A DNA stretch of 64,000 nucleotides, from the NCBI RefSeq assembly GCF_001403615.1, contig NZ_LN879452.1:138274-202273 (forward strand), in the 5' to 3' direction. Source of the stretch: Desnuesiella massiliensis (GTDB taxonomy: Bacteria > Bacillota > Clostridia > Clostridiales > Clostridiaceae). A model generated the notes under the pieces. The model was not told the origin of the DNA, did no database searches, and was given only the letters and a program-made list of their open reading frames with translations. Shown here in pieces: positions 8,616-17,686 of the stretch (position 1 is the first letter of the stretch; each line of letters opens with the position of its first letter). The position numbers and the translations under genes are program-made.

Positions 8616-8930
8616 ATGAAAAAAGTAATAAACCATAAACTATACAATACTGATACTGCAGAACTATTGGGGGAATATTCCTTTGGCAATGGTTACAGTG
8701 ATGTAAATTATTTTTATGAGGCATTATATAGGACTAAAAGCGGAGCCTACTTTATTCATGGAGAAGGTGGTGCCAGAACAGAGTATGCTACTTTAGTTAG
8801 TTCAAATTCTTGGACAGGTGGAGAAAACATAATCCCGATTTCAGAGATGGAAGCATATGAGTGGGCAGAAGAGCATGACATGATAGGAGTTATAGAAAAA
8901 TATTTTTCAGATCAGATAAAAGAAGCATAA
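8616..8930 (+). CDS. Small mobile-element-associated protein of unknown function
   Basis: A 104-residue acidic protein starting MKKVINHKLYNTDTAE with an internal GGARTEYATLV and a WTGGENIIPISEMEAYEWAE segment. Proteins of this pattern occur widely in Firmicute conjugative and integrative elements, but no function is known to me. AAAGGAGTGATG gives a strong ribosome binding site. It is monocistronic and is the first gene inside the left end of the element. Confidence 0.75.
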   Translation: MKKVINHKLYNTDTAELLGEYSFGNGYSDVNYFYEALYRTKSGAYFIHGEGGARTEYATLVSSNSWTGGENIIPISEMEAYEWAEEHDMIGVIEKYFSDQIKEA

Positions 8931-9119
8931 ATCAAAGAATTAATTTCAAGTTTTGGAGTGTAGAATCATAAAATTCTGCACTCTAATTATTTTGTTTCAA
9001 TGAATATGTAAAAATTGTTCCAATAATTGTATTGAAGCAGAATGACTCTATTCAGGTACAGTGTTTCATAAATAATAAATCTCAAAAAAGTTCTTTTGAT
9101 AATATATAAGATTAAGTAT

Positions 9120-9452
9120 TTATTTTTTTATGTATGGTATTATGGATTTTACAATATCTAAAATAAGTGAACGTTCAAGTTTAGAGCATTTTCTTATTAG
9201 ATTGGTTAATTCATCATCATTAATATTTTCATCTTCGGTATCTTTCCCATATATCAAATAATCAATTGAAACTCGCAAGCATTCGGAGATTTTTACCATA
9301 GTTGCAAGGCTCATTTTCTTTTCTCCGCGTTCAATTTGACCAATAAAATTTGCTGATAAATTAAGAATTTCGGCAATTTTTTCGCGAGTTAAACCAAGTC
9401 CTAGTCTTTCCTTTTGTATTCTCTCACCAATTTTTTTATAATCCATTTTCAA
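9120..9452 (-). CDS. XRE-family transcriptional regulator
   Basis: A 110-residue repressor-type protein. The N-terminal helix-turn-helix is clear (GERIQKERLGLGLTREKIAEILNLS, then IGQIERGEKKMSLATMVKISECL). The C-terminal 40 residues are a short helical tail. It is transcribed leftward. TAGTTTA and TAAACTA half-sites about 28 bp apart lie just upstream (9463–9511) and may be its own operator. The target is probably an element gene, but cannot be assigned. Confidence 0.88.
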   Translation of the reverse strand: MKMDYKKIGERIQKERLGLGLTREKIAEILNLSANFIGQIERGEKKMSLATMVKISECLRVSIDYLIYGKDTEDENINDDELTNLIRKCSKLERSLILDIVKSIIPYIKK

Positions 9453-9996
9453 ACACCCCTCTAGTTTACTTTACAGATAATGTATACAACATAAAATAAA
9501 CTAAATGGGTTAAAATAAATTACCCATGTAGCGCTAAAAACCTTTGAAGATTTTTACATTATAAGATAAAATATTCATGTAAGTGTAGGAATATATCAAA
9601 TAAAATAGAATACTACTATAAAACAAAAATAAATCACAGATATATAATTAGAAAGGGATGGATGTAGATAAAATTTCGAAAAAATTGAGTCTTACCAATT
9701 ATTTACTATATGTTCATAAAGGATCAAGTTTTTTATTAATAAAAGAACAGCTTAAATATATAAAGAATATAATATGCTCTGTCAATTAAGTAATATAATC
9801 AGCAAAATGATTTGTGATATACATTAGATTTAGACTTGTTATAAGGTTTTATGTTTATGAATGAAATTAATAGTGCTGAAGAAGATGTTATTTAAATTTT
9901 CAGATGATTTTTCTTTACTTTGTGCAAAGAAAAATATTATGATAAGCAATGGTATTTAGTTTATTAGAAATATTATAGGAAAGAGGGCAATTAGTA
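9453..9996. other. Intergenic stretch without recognisable gene
   Basis: AT-rich sequence between the divergent XRE gene and the GGDEF gene. It holds the XRE promoter with TAGTTTA/TAAACTA half-sites near 9463–9511. I see no other structure. Confidence 0.4.
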
Positions 9997-10686
9997 GTGA
10001 GAAGGTTTTTCTACAGGTTTATGCCAGTTATTTTATTGGTAAATGCCTTTATACTTCATGTGCTAGGGTATTTTATTGATTTCTATGTAGCAGAAAAATA
10101 TGATTTATTTATATGGTTAATGGTTACAGTTATCGCTATGTTTTTTTCTTTTGTAGGAGCTATGAAAATCCAAACACTATATAGTCAGGCTTACAAAGAT
10201 AGTTTGACGGGTTTAGGAAATAGGAGTTTCTTTTACTTGGAAATGAAATATAAAATGGAGCAAACAAGAAAACGTGAGTCTTCAATATCATTACTTATGG
10301 TGGATGTAGATAATTTTAAGGAGTTTAATGATAAATATGGACATATATCAGGAGATAATATACTAAAGCAAATTGCAGGTATTTTTATGCATAATGTGAG
10401 AGTTAATGATAGTGTTGTAAGATGGGGAGGTGAAGAATTTGCTATAATTCTTCCAGATACAGATGCTGATGGTGCATATAGGTTAGCAGAGAGAATTAGA
10501 AGAATGGTTGAAGAAAATAATTTTAGTTGTGAACAAGATATATTATGTAAAGTTACAATTAGTATTGGAGTTGTTACAGTTCAAGAAAAAACAGAAATAA
10601 ACTATCTTATAGGATTAGCGGACAAGGCATTATATAAGGCAAAAGGTCAGGGACGTAATAGGGTGTCATTATTTGACAGGTATTAA
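9997..10686 (+). CDS. Membrane-bound diguanylate cyclase (GGDEF)
   Basis: A 229-residue protein with two N-terminal membrane helices (about residues 8–30 and 38–60) and a GGDEF domain from about 68 to the end. The active site is GGEEF in RWGGEEFAIILP, and an inhibitory I-site RVND lies five residues before it, so c-di-GMP synthesis with product inhibition is expected. There is no obvious sensor domain. The GTG start at 9997 follows AAGAGGGCAATT. It lies in the same element as a c-di-GMP-I riboswitch (16484–16578), so the element may carry both the signal producer and a responder. Confidence 0.9.
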   Translation: MRRFFYRFMPVILLVNAFILHVLGYFIDFYVAEKYDLFIWLMVTVIAMFFSFVGAMKIQTLYSQAYKDSLTGLGNRSFFYLEMKYKMEQTRKRESSISLLMVDVDNFKEFNDKYGHISGDNILKQIAGIFMHNVRVNDSVVRWGGEEFAIILPDTDADGAYRLAERIRRMVEENNFSCEQDILCKVTISIGVVTVQEKTEINYLIGLADKALYKAKGQGRNRVSLFDRY

Positions 10687-11248
10687 TATAGAAAGTATTT
10701 AAAAGAATAGCTACATAGGTATTGGTTTGGAAATGTTTTGCGTGCGAGGATAAGCAATCCAATGGCCTGTGCCGCCAAATCGTTCGAATACTTAATATAC
10801 TATTAGTACTATAGAATTGTAGACATGATTGAAAACTTCCTATTGAATTCTTATAATATTAATAAATACAATTTTGTATTGCTTATAATAAAAAGTCTTA
10901 CTATAAATATCAAATTACCACATTTACAATTTGCAATACTTGTAACAAAATGTTAAATGTACTATAGGGTAAGTTTCTTTAGTATTACGTTGACAATTAT
11001 AATAAATCTTTTTCCTAAATAATAAACATTTTCTGTAATTCTTGGATGGACGCAGAGGGGATACTGCATTTCCGTTCAGGGATTTATTTGTTTGTAGGAA
11101 AAAGGCTTAAGGAATAAGGATTAATTATTATAGTTGTCATCATATATGCATTAGAGGGATAAACTTTACAAAGTAACAAGCATTTATTACAATATATAGT
11201 AATACAAATAGAAAATGTTCAATATATAGTATTGTTGGGGGTTTTGTT
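10687..11248. other. Intergenic stretch, no convincing gene
   Basis: Only frames of about 20–30 codons are present. Two patches (10738–10790 and 11040–11085) are richer in G and C than their surroundings and may be remnants of older genes, but I could not identify them. Confidence 0.3.
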
Positions 11249-12112
11249 GTGAAGAATAATGCAAGAGTTACGGATGGCATTAAAGTAGGTAGCGAAATAA
11301 TTTTCAAGGGGCATATCTACGAAAAAGTTAAAGATGGTTTTTGCGCAAATGAGGGATGGAGCCATGTAATAATATATAAAGGTAATAAATATGAATTTAG
11401 TGATTTATTGAAACTATATCTTGAAAAAACTGATGATGAATGGACTGAAATATTACCTGATATTAAAATGAAACATAGAAAGTTAGGGAAAAGATGGTGG
11501 CAATTTTGGAAAGAGGTTGGCTTTGAATGGGAATTTAGAATTAATTTAGATACAAAACTATGGATTGAAGTATATTATGAGACACTTCCTGTTGGTTTTG
11601 AAGAACCGAAACTATTATGGTTTAGTGGAAAGGCAAAAGTTAATGAAAGGAAAAGAAAGAAACTTGAAGAGAATTGGAATAATGATACTCATTTCGTTTT
11701 AGATACTGTACTCAAAGAAGTACCTGTGAAAGATATAGTTAATTATCCTGATGCGTTGGGAAAAGGAGTAAGTGGGTGTATACAATTGTATAATTATATG
11801 AAAAAAGGTTTATACAATCCATCAGATGAATGGAATGGTGAGATGACTATAAATGATGTTTTAGAAACTTCCGCTAAATATGAAGAACAAGTTAAGGAAT
11901 GTATAAATTCGGAACGATGCGGATGGCTCTACAAGCAACATTGTAATGGATCCTTAAAAGAATTAGATGACTACGTTAGATTAAATGAAGTTGATGGTAA
12001 GTTTTATTTGGGAAGTAACGGAAACCATAGAATTTGTCTATTAAAAAGGATTAAATCTGAAAAAATATATGCTAAAGTTAGTATATGGGAGAAACGAAAA
12101 AATGTAGTTTGA
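11249..12112 (+). CDS. Uncharacterised protein with C-terminal ParB-like segment
   Basis: A 287-residue protein from GTG at 11249 after TTGGGGG. The N-terminal half is Trp- and Lys-rich (GKRWWQFWKEVGFEWEF). Near the C-terminus DGKFYLGSNGNHRICLLKRI resembles the DGNHR box of the ParB/sulfiredoxin fold, a nucleotide-binding motif used by ParB-like CTPases and nucleases. There are no membrane segments. It is apparently transcribed alone. The ParB relation is a motif-level inference; the N-terminal part is unrecognised. Confidence 0.65.
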   Translation: MKNNARVTDGIKVGSEIIFKGHIYEKVKDGFCANEGWSHVIIYKGNKYEFSDLLKLYLEKTDDEWTEILPDIKMKHRKLGKRWWQFWKEVGFEWEFRINLDTKLWIEVYYETLPVGFEEPKLLWFSGKAKVNERKRKKLEENWNNDTHFVLDTVLKEVPVKDIVNYPDALGKGVSGCIQLYNYMKKGLYNPSDEWNGEMTINDVLETSAKYEEQVKECINSERCGWLYKQHCNGSLKELDDYVRLNEVDGKFYLGSNGNHRICLLKRIKSEKIYAKVSIWEKRKNVV

Positions 12113-12210
12113 TTATTATAGATGCTATAGAAGAATTATTACGTGAAAATAAGAAAGGAAAATAAATATCTATATTAAAGAGTAAATATATAGAAACACA
12201 CAGGCTTATA

Positions 12211-12438
12211 GTGAATTTTATTTCCCAATATCTTCATTTTAAGAAATATGGTAAAATAAAAGTAAAAAATAAAGATATGGTGATAAAATTGGATAAAGCT
12301 AAAGAACCAATTATAAAAGTTAAACCGCCAAAGCCACTCTGGGTGCGTGCTATTCTTGATAATGCTGATAACTTTGAAGAAGATTACAGACGTAGATTGC
12401 ATAATCGCATTATGGATGTTGCTTTAAATAAAAAATAA
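12211..12438 (+). CDS. Possible small basic protein
   Basis: A 75-residue frame rich in lysine with a VKPPKPLWVRAILDN segment. The GTG start at 12211 lacks a ribosome binding site and an internal ATG at 12280 is as likely. It may be a fragment. No family recognised. Confidence 0.3.
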   Translation: MNFISQYLHFKKYGKIKVKNKDMVIKLDKAKEPIIKVKPPKPLWVRAILDNADNFEEDYRRRLHNRIMDVALNKK

Positions 12439-12900
12439 GTTCAAATATCTAAAGTTTACCAGTTCGTTATATTTAATTTCTAGTTTTTCAAAACGACAGT
12501 AAATTTAAAGTTTATTGGCAAAAAGATAAAGTAATTACAGAATGTATTTCCAATAAGTCATTTTAAAGTACTTAAATCCATTCTAAAAGATTAGGGAAAT
12601 AATCAAAAATCATAAAATATAATAGAGTATAGGCGGAGAGGATTTTATGAGAAAATCCTCTTGATTCTTCTATATATAAAGAGAGATAAAAACTTTGCTT
12701 TATATATTGACTTTATAAGGCCTTAAATCTTTACTTATATAAGTGTAAAGTTAGGCTTGTTAGGATATTTAAGGCTCTTATTTTGTGTTAGATGTCTTAT
12801 ACATATACTTATAAGAATTATTAATAAAAACGTCCACTTTATTCATTAAAGGAGGACATCTTTGACAAGCATTAAAAGCAAAACAAAATTATTGATATTT
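12439..12900. other. Intergenic stretch with hairpins
   Basis: A 9-bp inverted repeat (GAGGATTTT/AAAATCCTC, about 12637–12660) and a second weaker hairpin near 12730–12755 lie downstream of the leftward operon that ends at 12901. No gene is supported. Confidence 0.35.
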
Positions 12901-13833
12901 TTAAGCTTTAGCTGGGGAATTAAAAGGTTCTTTCCAAGCTGTTTGTATCTTCTTCATCTTTTGAGCTGGAGCAAGTGCCATAAACTTTTCATATTCCTTG
13001 CTTTCTTTACTGCTAAAGTTTAGTGGTATTGGAGTAAGTTGATTAAGCAAAAAGTTTATAGAGTTCCGTTTATCATTTTCGTTGTTATTAGAAAAATGCT
13101 CACGCATATTTTTAAGAGTGTCAATGATATATTGGGTTTCAAAAATATGAATATAGATATAATCTTCTCCCTCATATAGAAGGGATTCAGTAATGCTATT
13201 ACAAATAAATTCGCAGATTTCTTGTTCCTCTTTATTATCATATATATTATTACAATGGTACATTGCTTCATACATTTCCTTTTTTTGAGAGGAATAAGGA
13301 TACCCCATTGTTATTCTACGATACATAAATTTATTTCTTGGAAGAGTTCGCTGCCCAAAAGTGACTCCATCTAAACGCTGTTTATAATATGTGTATATTT
13401 TATTCCAATGGTCAGACCTACTTGGAATATTTTGACCTTGTTTTGATCCAGCAAGACCTTGAATTATAATATAACGATCATTAAGATATTTAATCAATGT
13501 TTCAAGTTGTTCAGCTATCTCATCCTTATATTCCAATATATCTATTACAACATCAATCTCTGATGGTAATAAATATAGTGGTGATTGAGTATTGTTATGC
13601 CATCGACCCGCTCTATATTCAATTAACATATCTTCGCAAATATTATTTAAATGACTTGATATATCCATAACAAGCATATTGTTACAATTGGAAGAAGAGC
13701 TATATTCTTTAATTGCTTGTTTAATAAGTTTTATTTCATCTGGTGTTACATAAAATGTTTCCAGCTCTCTTTCTACAGCTCTAATAACGCGGCATATTAG
13801 CCTTGAGCCTGGTATTCCGCAAAAATCACTCAT
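12901..13833 (-). CDS. Unknown protein, last gene of a leftward three-gene operon
   Basis: A 310-residue soluble protein beginning MSDFCGIPGSRLICRVIRAV, with a helix-rich middle and a lysine-rich C-terminus. I do not recognise a domain. Ribosome binding site AGGAGGAAT precedes the ATG. Only 66 bases separate it from the gene before it, so the leftward set 15165–14422, 14337–13900 and 13833–12901 reads as an operon of unknown function. Low GC and codon use match the rest of the island. Confidence 0.7.
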   Translation of the reverse strand: MSDFCGIPGSRLICRVIRAVERELETFYVTPDEIKLIKQAIKEYSSSSNCNNMLVMDISSHLNNICEDMLIEYRAGRWHNNTQSPLYLLPSEIDVVIDILEYKDEIAEQLETLIKYLNDRYIIIQGLAGSKQGQNIPSRSDHWNKIYTYYKQRLDGVTFGQRTLPRNKFMYRRITMGYPYSSQKKEMYEAMYHCNNIYDNKEEQEICEFICNSITESLLYEGEDYIYIHIFETQYIIDTLKNMREHFSNNNENDKRNSINFLLNQLTPIPLNFSSKESKEYEKFMALAPAQKMKKIQTAWKEPFNSPAKA

Positions 13834-13899
13834 TTAATATTCCTCCTGTTTGTTAAATATCCTTAATAAAAGCTGAAGTTAAAAAGTATTGCTTAAGAA

Positions 13900-14337
13900 T
13901 TATATAGCTATTATTTTTATTAATGTCAAGTTAATTTGATTTTCAATATTACTGTAGTATTCATATTCATATCTTGATACATAGCCGCTATTTATCATAT
14001 TTTGTATGAATTCTTCGTCTGAATAATCATTAATCACAGAAACAAGAGATTTTCCGCTCCCTCTTTCAATTAATACAATGATTGACCCTTCTTTTTCTCG
14101 GAATGTTACATCCTCATTATTATATTTTTTGATACCAGCCCACATTTCTTTTGAAATCGAAAGAATTATTATCTCTTCATCCTGCTTGATAAATTTTTGT
14201 GGGGTTCTATAGTGACAAACATTCAAATTATTATTTTTTGCGTAGTTTTTCATAACATCGGAAGCATCATTTAGAAGCCAGCAGCCACCTTTTTTCATCT
14301 GTTCTTGAATCTTCTGAATAGTGATTATTTTACTCAT
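13900..14337 (-). CDS. Unknown protein, middle gene of leftward operon
   Basis: A protein of about 145 residues from ATG at 14337, chosen because GAGGTGG lies just upstream; an upstream in-frame start is possible. Segments include KGGCWLLNDASDVMKNYAKN and EIIILSISKEMWAGIKKY. No family recognised. It is sandwiched between two other unknown genes with short gaps, implying joint function. Confidence 0.65.
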   Translation of the reverse strand: MSKIITIQKIQEQMKKGGCWLLNDASDVMKNYAKNNNLNVCHYRTPQKFIKQDEEIIILSISKEMWAGIKKYNNEDVTFREKEGSIIVLIERGSGKSLVSVINDYSDEEFIQNMINSGYVSRYEYEYYSNIENQINLTLIKIIAI

Positions 14338-14421
14338 TATTAAGACCACCTCGATTTTAGATTATGTAATAAGGACTCGGCCCATTAGCTGAATCCTTAT
14401 TTTAACGGGGATTTAACCAAT

Positions 14422-15165
14422 TTATTGATTTTCTCTTTCCATACGTCTATCATCTTCATAAATATATATTTGGTCATCTACATATTCTTCAGGTGTCAAA
14501 CTCTTTTCATCATCAGATTCTGGAAGATCTGACATTACAACTTCTATATAATCGGTTAGAAAATAGTCAATCCATTCACCATCGTCATAACCATTATACT
14601 CATAGATTTCTTTCAATTTTTCTATTCTATCCTCGGTTATTCCTTTGGTTAGATATTCGGTAGCCTCATTGCGAAAATGGGTAGAAATAATTTCTTCTTC
14701 CGGAAGTAAAGTCACAGCATATTTTTCCCACTCTTTTCCTTTTACTTTAAATTCTTTTTCTGCATCTTTGAGGTTTACCTCATTGCAAAGCACTGTAACA
14801 ATGGCATCGCATAACTGATCAAGAAGACCGGTAATCATACTTTCTTTATCAAGGTATTTGGAATTTTCATCAATATACAACATGGTTAGTTTAGCGGAAC
14901 CTGTTAATTTGTTATATACATAATTTAGGCTACATAATGAACCAAGATCATCAACTAATTCAATATTACAGTCCTGTAATTGATTTTCTACTTTTTCCTT
15001 TTCGGATAGAGTTAATAAACCTTTATTGTAAAGATAATCTATTCCTTTAGAGAGAATTCCTAATGTTGTTTCTCTATCATATAATGGCTCTCCTTTTTCA
15101 GTGGTGTTTAAAGTAATTTCTCCGAATTTTTCATGGTTAAATTTAATTGTTTTTTTAGTTGGCAT
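14422..15165 (-). CDS. Unknown acidic protein, first gene of leftward operon
   Basis: A 247-residue acidic protein starting MPTKKTIKFNHEKFGEITLN, with a strongly acidic C-terminal 60 residues (SDLPESDDEKSLTPEEYVDD). The ribosome binding site AGGAAGGGG is well placed. It shows no membrane segment or catalytic motif I can name. The acidic tail could interact with nucleic-acid-binding partners, but that is a guess. Confidence 0.7.
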   Translation of the reverse strand: MPTKKTIKFNHEKFGEITLNTTEKGEPLYDRETTLGILSKGIDYLYNKGLLTLSEKEKVENQLQDCNIELVDDLGSLCSLNYVYNKLTGSAKLTMLYIDENSKYLDKESMITGLLDQLCDAIVTVLCNEVNLKDAEKEFKVKGKEWEKYAVTLLPEEEIISTHFRNEATEYLTKGITEDRIEKLKEIYEYNGYDDGEWIDYFLTDYIEVVMSDLPESDDEKSLTPEEYVDDQIYIYEDDRRMERENQ

Positions 15166-15467
15166 AATAAAAACCCCTTCCTCATCTTGAAATATTATCC
15201 TATTCGTATAAAATTATAATATTTTATTTTTATAAAATTCAAGTAGTTTGTTGTTTTGTATATTGGCCTTATAATGAATTGGCTTTCTGATTGTGGAAGT
15301 GTAAAATTAGACTTTTAAAAAGAGAATTGATACTACATAAATGAGATAAGATAGTTGAAAATGATATGAAACAAGGACTATGCTATAAAAACAGTTACTA
15401 AACTCTCCTGATATTTAAGTAATATACATAAGGCTAAAACAGCCTAGGAAAAAGGAGAGTGATGTAT

Positions 15468-15755
15468 ATGATGAAAATAAATACTGAAAATATACAAAAA
15501 GAAATTGAGTTTTTACAGAAAATGCTATCCCAATATAGAGTAATGGATAAGAACGCAAGAGAGAATTTAGAAAGACTAGGATATGAATTATTTTGGTCAA
15601 AATCAGAAGGTATAATAAATTGTAAGATTGGTAGCAAGGAAATAAAGATATTAAAACAAATGAAGTCCTTTGGTATTAGAAAATTCCTTGCAGTTGGAAT
15701 ATGCAGGACAAGTAATTATCTTTATAGATGTTATGCAAAAGAAATCGTTGATTAA
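15468..15755 (+). CDS. Small protein of unknown function
   Basis: A protein of about 95 residues preceded by a strong AAAGGAGAG site; ATG at 15468 or 15471 fits best. The sequence (NIQKEIEFLQKMLSQYR, then GIINCKIGSKEIKILKQM) is helical with a conserved-looking basic C-terminus. It is monocistronic. No family recognised. Confidence 0.6.
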   Translation: MMKINTENIQKEIEFLQKMLSQYRVMDKNARENLERLGYELFWSKSEGIINCKIGSKEIKILKQMKSFGIRKFLAVGICRTSNYLYRCYAKEIVD

Positions 15756-15952
15756 TATACTATTGCCGGTCTTTACTAAATATAAACAGAATTGAGCCAA
15801 GATTCTTGATGTAATGCAGCATAATTATAACCCCAGCAAAACGGCTGGGAGTTACATATGTAGTGATATGATTAGGATATTCAATCAGTCTGAAATTAAA
15901 GCAATGCTTTAATATAATCTAAATAGAAAGCCTAACATTTTTTATCTATTTG

Positions 15953-16300
15953 TCAAGTTTTGTGTTTCATCAATTTGAATAGACTATCAAGATGATCTAG
16001 CATCAGCTTTTGATCATTAATGCTTAATGTTGAAAGTTTGTTAATCAAAAGTGAAAGAGTAGTATTATCAGTATCCACAGTAGATGGTTGTATATACTTA
16101 AACAAATCTTCTAAAGTAATTCCCAGAGCGTTGGTTATCTTTTCTATGCTACTTAATGATGGATTTTTCTCTCCTCTTTCCAGCTTGCCAATATGTGAAG
16201 GGCTAACACCTGCTCTATATGCTAATTCTTCCTGACTTAATCCCTGATCAGCTCTTAAATTTCTTATTCTATTTCCAACAATTTTTGCAATATCACTCAT
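15953..16300 (-). CDS. XRE-family transcriptional regulator
   Basis: A 115-residue regulator with a textbook helix-turn-helix (GNRIRNLRADQGLSQEELAYR, SPSHIGKLERGEKNPSLSSIEKI) and a short C-terminal helical tail. It is transcribed divergently from the c-di-GMP riboswitch operon; the shared 180-bp gap probably contains its operators. Confidence 0.9.
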   Translation of the reverse strand: MSDIAKIVGNRIRNLRADQGLSQEELAYRAGVSPSHIGKLERGEKNPSLSSIEKITNALGITLEDLFKYIQPSTVDTDNTTLSLLINKLSTLSINDQKLMLDHLDSLFKLMKHKT

Positions 16301-16483
16301 TTTATCACCCCATTAATAGGTAACTTATCTTTTAAGAATAAAACCATCAAGAATTTTTGGGGTAGATTTATAATATATATGCACTAGAGAAGTTGACACA
16401 ATAGTAAAAATTTTTTATACTTGTAAATATATACAGAATTGATACTCTTAAAAAAAGTACTAATTTAACGGAGTTGAATAATT

Positions 16484-16578
16484 TATGATATTGATAAGGG
16501 CAAACTTATCGAAAGGTAAGGACGCAAAGCTACGAGTCTAAAGTGTATAAACGCCATGACGGTCGGGTTGCCATATTT
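16484..16578 (+). promoter_or_regulatory. c-di-GMP-I riboswitch (GEMM-I)
   Basis: The sequence carries the GEMM-I signature: GGGCAAACTTATC, a GAAA tetraloop capping P2 (CTTATC/GGTAAG), the invariant GGACGCAAAGCTA with GTCT, a second stem with a receptor-like GCCATGACGGTCG, and closing GGGTTGCC. It binds cyclic di-GMP. The region 16591–16617 forms a terminator-like hairpin just after it. The genes downstream encode a secreted, membrane-anchored protein and a Sel1-repeat protein. Confidence 0.9.
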
Positions 16579-16589
16579 CAAGCTTATAA

Positions 16590-16617
16590 GACCGTGGCAC
16601 TCGTTGCTGCGGTTTTA
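16590..16617 (+). terminator. Terminator-like expression platform of the riboswitch
   Basis: ACCGTGGCA pairs with TGCTGCGGT (one mismatch plus wobble) and is followed by TTTT. The T-run is short, so efficiency is uncertain. Confidence 0.5.
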
Positions 16618-16654
16618 ATATGTAAAAATGTAGATGGGGTGAGGACATTGTTAT

Positions 16655-16771
16655 ATGAAAAGAAAACTTATAGGTAAATTAAGTGAAATACGGAGTGTAC
16701 CAGGTTAATTCGAAGTTCTTTTACTTGCTTATGAAAATGATAAGAAAGTATTCTTTGAAAAATATTTATAA
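16655..16771 (+). pseudogene. Short frame interrupted by an in-frame stop
   Basis: MKRKLIGKLSEIRSVPG ends at TAA (16706–16708), after which the same frame continues FEVLLLAYENDKKVFFEKYL to 16771. It may be a decayed small gene between the riboswitch and the surface protein. Weak support. Confidence 0.25.
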
Positions 16772-16786
16772 TAAAATGGAGGTTTT

Positions 16787-17593
16787 ATGATGCTAAAAAA
16801 AGTTTCAACAATTTTTATAACACTAATTTCATTATTAATCGTTTTTTCTGTAACTTGTTATGCTGATGAGCTAAATAAACCAGTAGAAATTCAATTTGGA
16901 GGAGATAATCCATATTTTGAATTCAGTATGGATAAGGCCGATAGTAATGGTATTAATAATAAAGATTTATATAAAGGAAGTAATGATGATACGATTTTTA
17001 TTCAAGGAAATGTCAATAGAATTATTTCGGCTATATATAATCAGGACAACAAAGAATACATCAATATAGTCAAAAGCGTGCCGAATGGGCAACAATTTAT
17101 TGATTTTTGCAAAACTCACTTTCCAGATGTGGCTGAAAGTATGGATGACATACAAGCACAGGATATTTTTATGGAGTCTTCGTCTACATATAATCCCAAG
17201 GTTGGAGGCATATTTGTAGCTAATTTACTATTTGCTGAAAATGGTAAGTATGATTATGAAGCGAATCCGGCATCATTTATATTTAAGAAATTACCGAATG
17301 AAAAGTATAAATTGTCAGAAATCCAATTTAAAAAAATGGAAGCAAATGAGGTATATAAACAAGTATCGGCGAAAGTAAGTGCACCAAGCGATACTCCAAA
17401 GACAGAAAGCAGCATTGCTGCAAATAGTGAGAATATACAAGCCTCCTCAAAAGGCATTGGAGACCAAACAAAAAATCAATCTGCAAAAGGGAATAGTGGA
17501 AAATCTGTTATTATAATTATAATTGCTGTATTAACTGGAGTAATAGTTTTCCTAGGAATAAGGAAGGTTAAATATAATAATAAACCTATGTAA
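16787..17593 (+). CDS. Secreted protein with C-terminal membrane anchor, c-di-GMP-controlled
   Basis: A 268-residue protein with a Sec signal peptide (residues 1–26, cleavage after CYA), an extracellular domain, a Ser/Asn/Lys-rich linker (about 200–240), and a C-terminal transmembrane helix (about 241–259) followed by a short basic tail. There is no LPXTG sorting motif. The ribosome binding site TGGAGG precedes tandem ATGs. It is the first intact gene after the c-di-GMP-I riboswitch, so its expression should change with c-di-GMP, the pattern seen for surface and adhesion proteins in clostridia. The globular domain is not recognised. Confidence 0.75.
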   Translation: MMLKKVSTIFITLISLLIVFSVTCYADELNKPVEIQFGGDNPYFEFSMDKADSNGINNKDLYKGSNDDTIFIQGNVNRIISAIYNQDNKEYINIVKSVPNGQQFIDFCKTHFPDVAESMDDIQAQDIFMESSSTYNPKVGGIFVANLLFAENGKYDYEANPASFIFKKLPNEKYKLSEIQFKKMEANEVYKQVSAKVSAPSDTPKTESSIAANSENIQASSKGIGDQTKNQSAKGNSGKSVIIIIIAVLTGVIVFLGIRKVKYNNKPM

Positions 17594-17686
17594 TAAACAT
17601 TCTGAAGAATACTAGGGTTATAAAGGAATATTTGTGATAAGATTTAAAAATAATTCAATGTGATTATAGAAGTTTTGGAGGTCATT

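Noticed and set aside
10738..11085. G/C-richer patches that could be structured RNA
   Set aside because: I could not build a convincing conserved secondary structure or match a known RNA class.
12085..12162. 25-codon frame overlapping the end of the ParB-like gene
   Set aside because: No ribosome binding site and no support beyond being open.
12862..13020. TTG frame with a strong AAAGGAGG site antisense to the gene at 12901–13833
   Set aside because: Nearly all of it is antisense to a well-formed gene, and the predicted peptide has no recognisable features.
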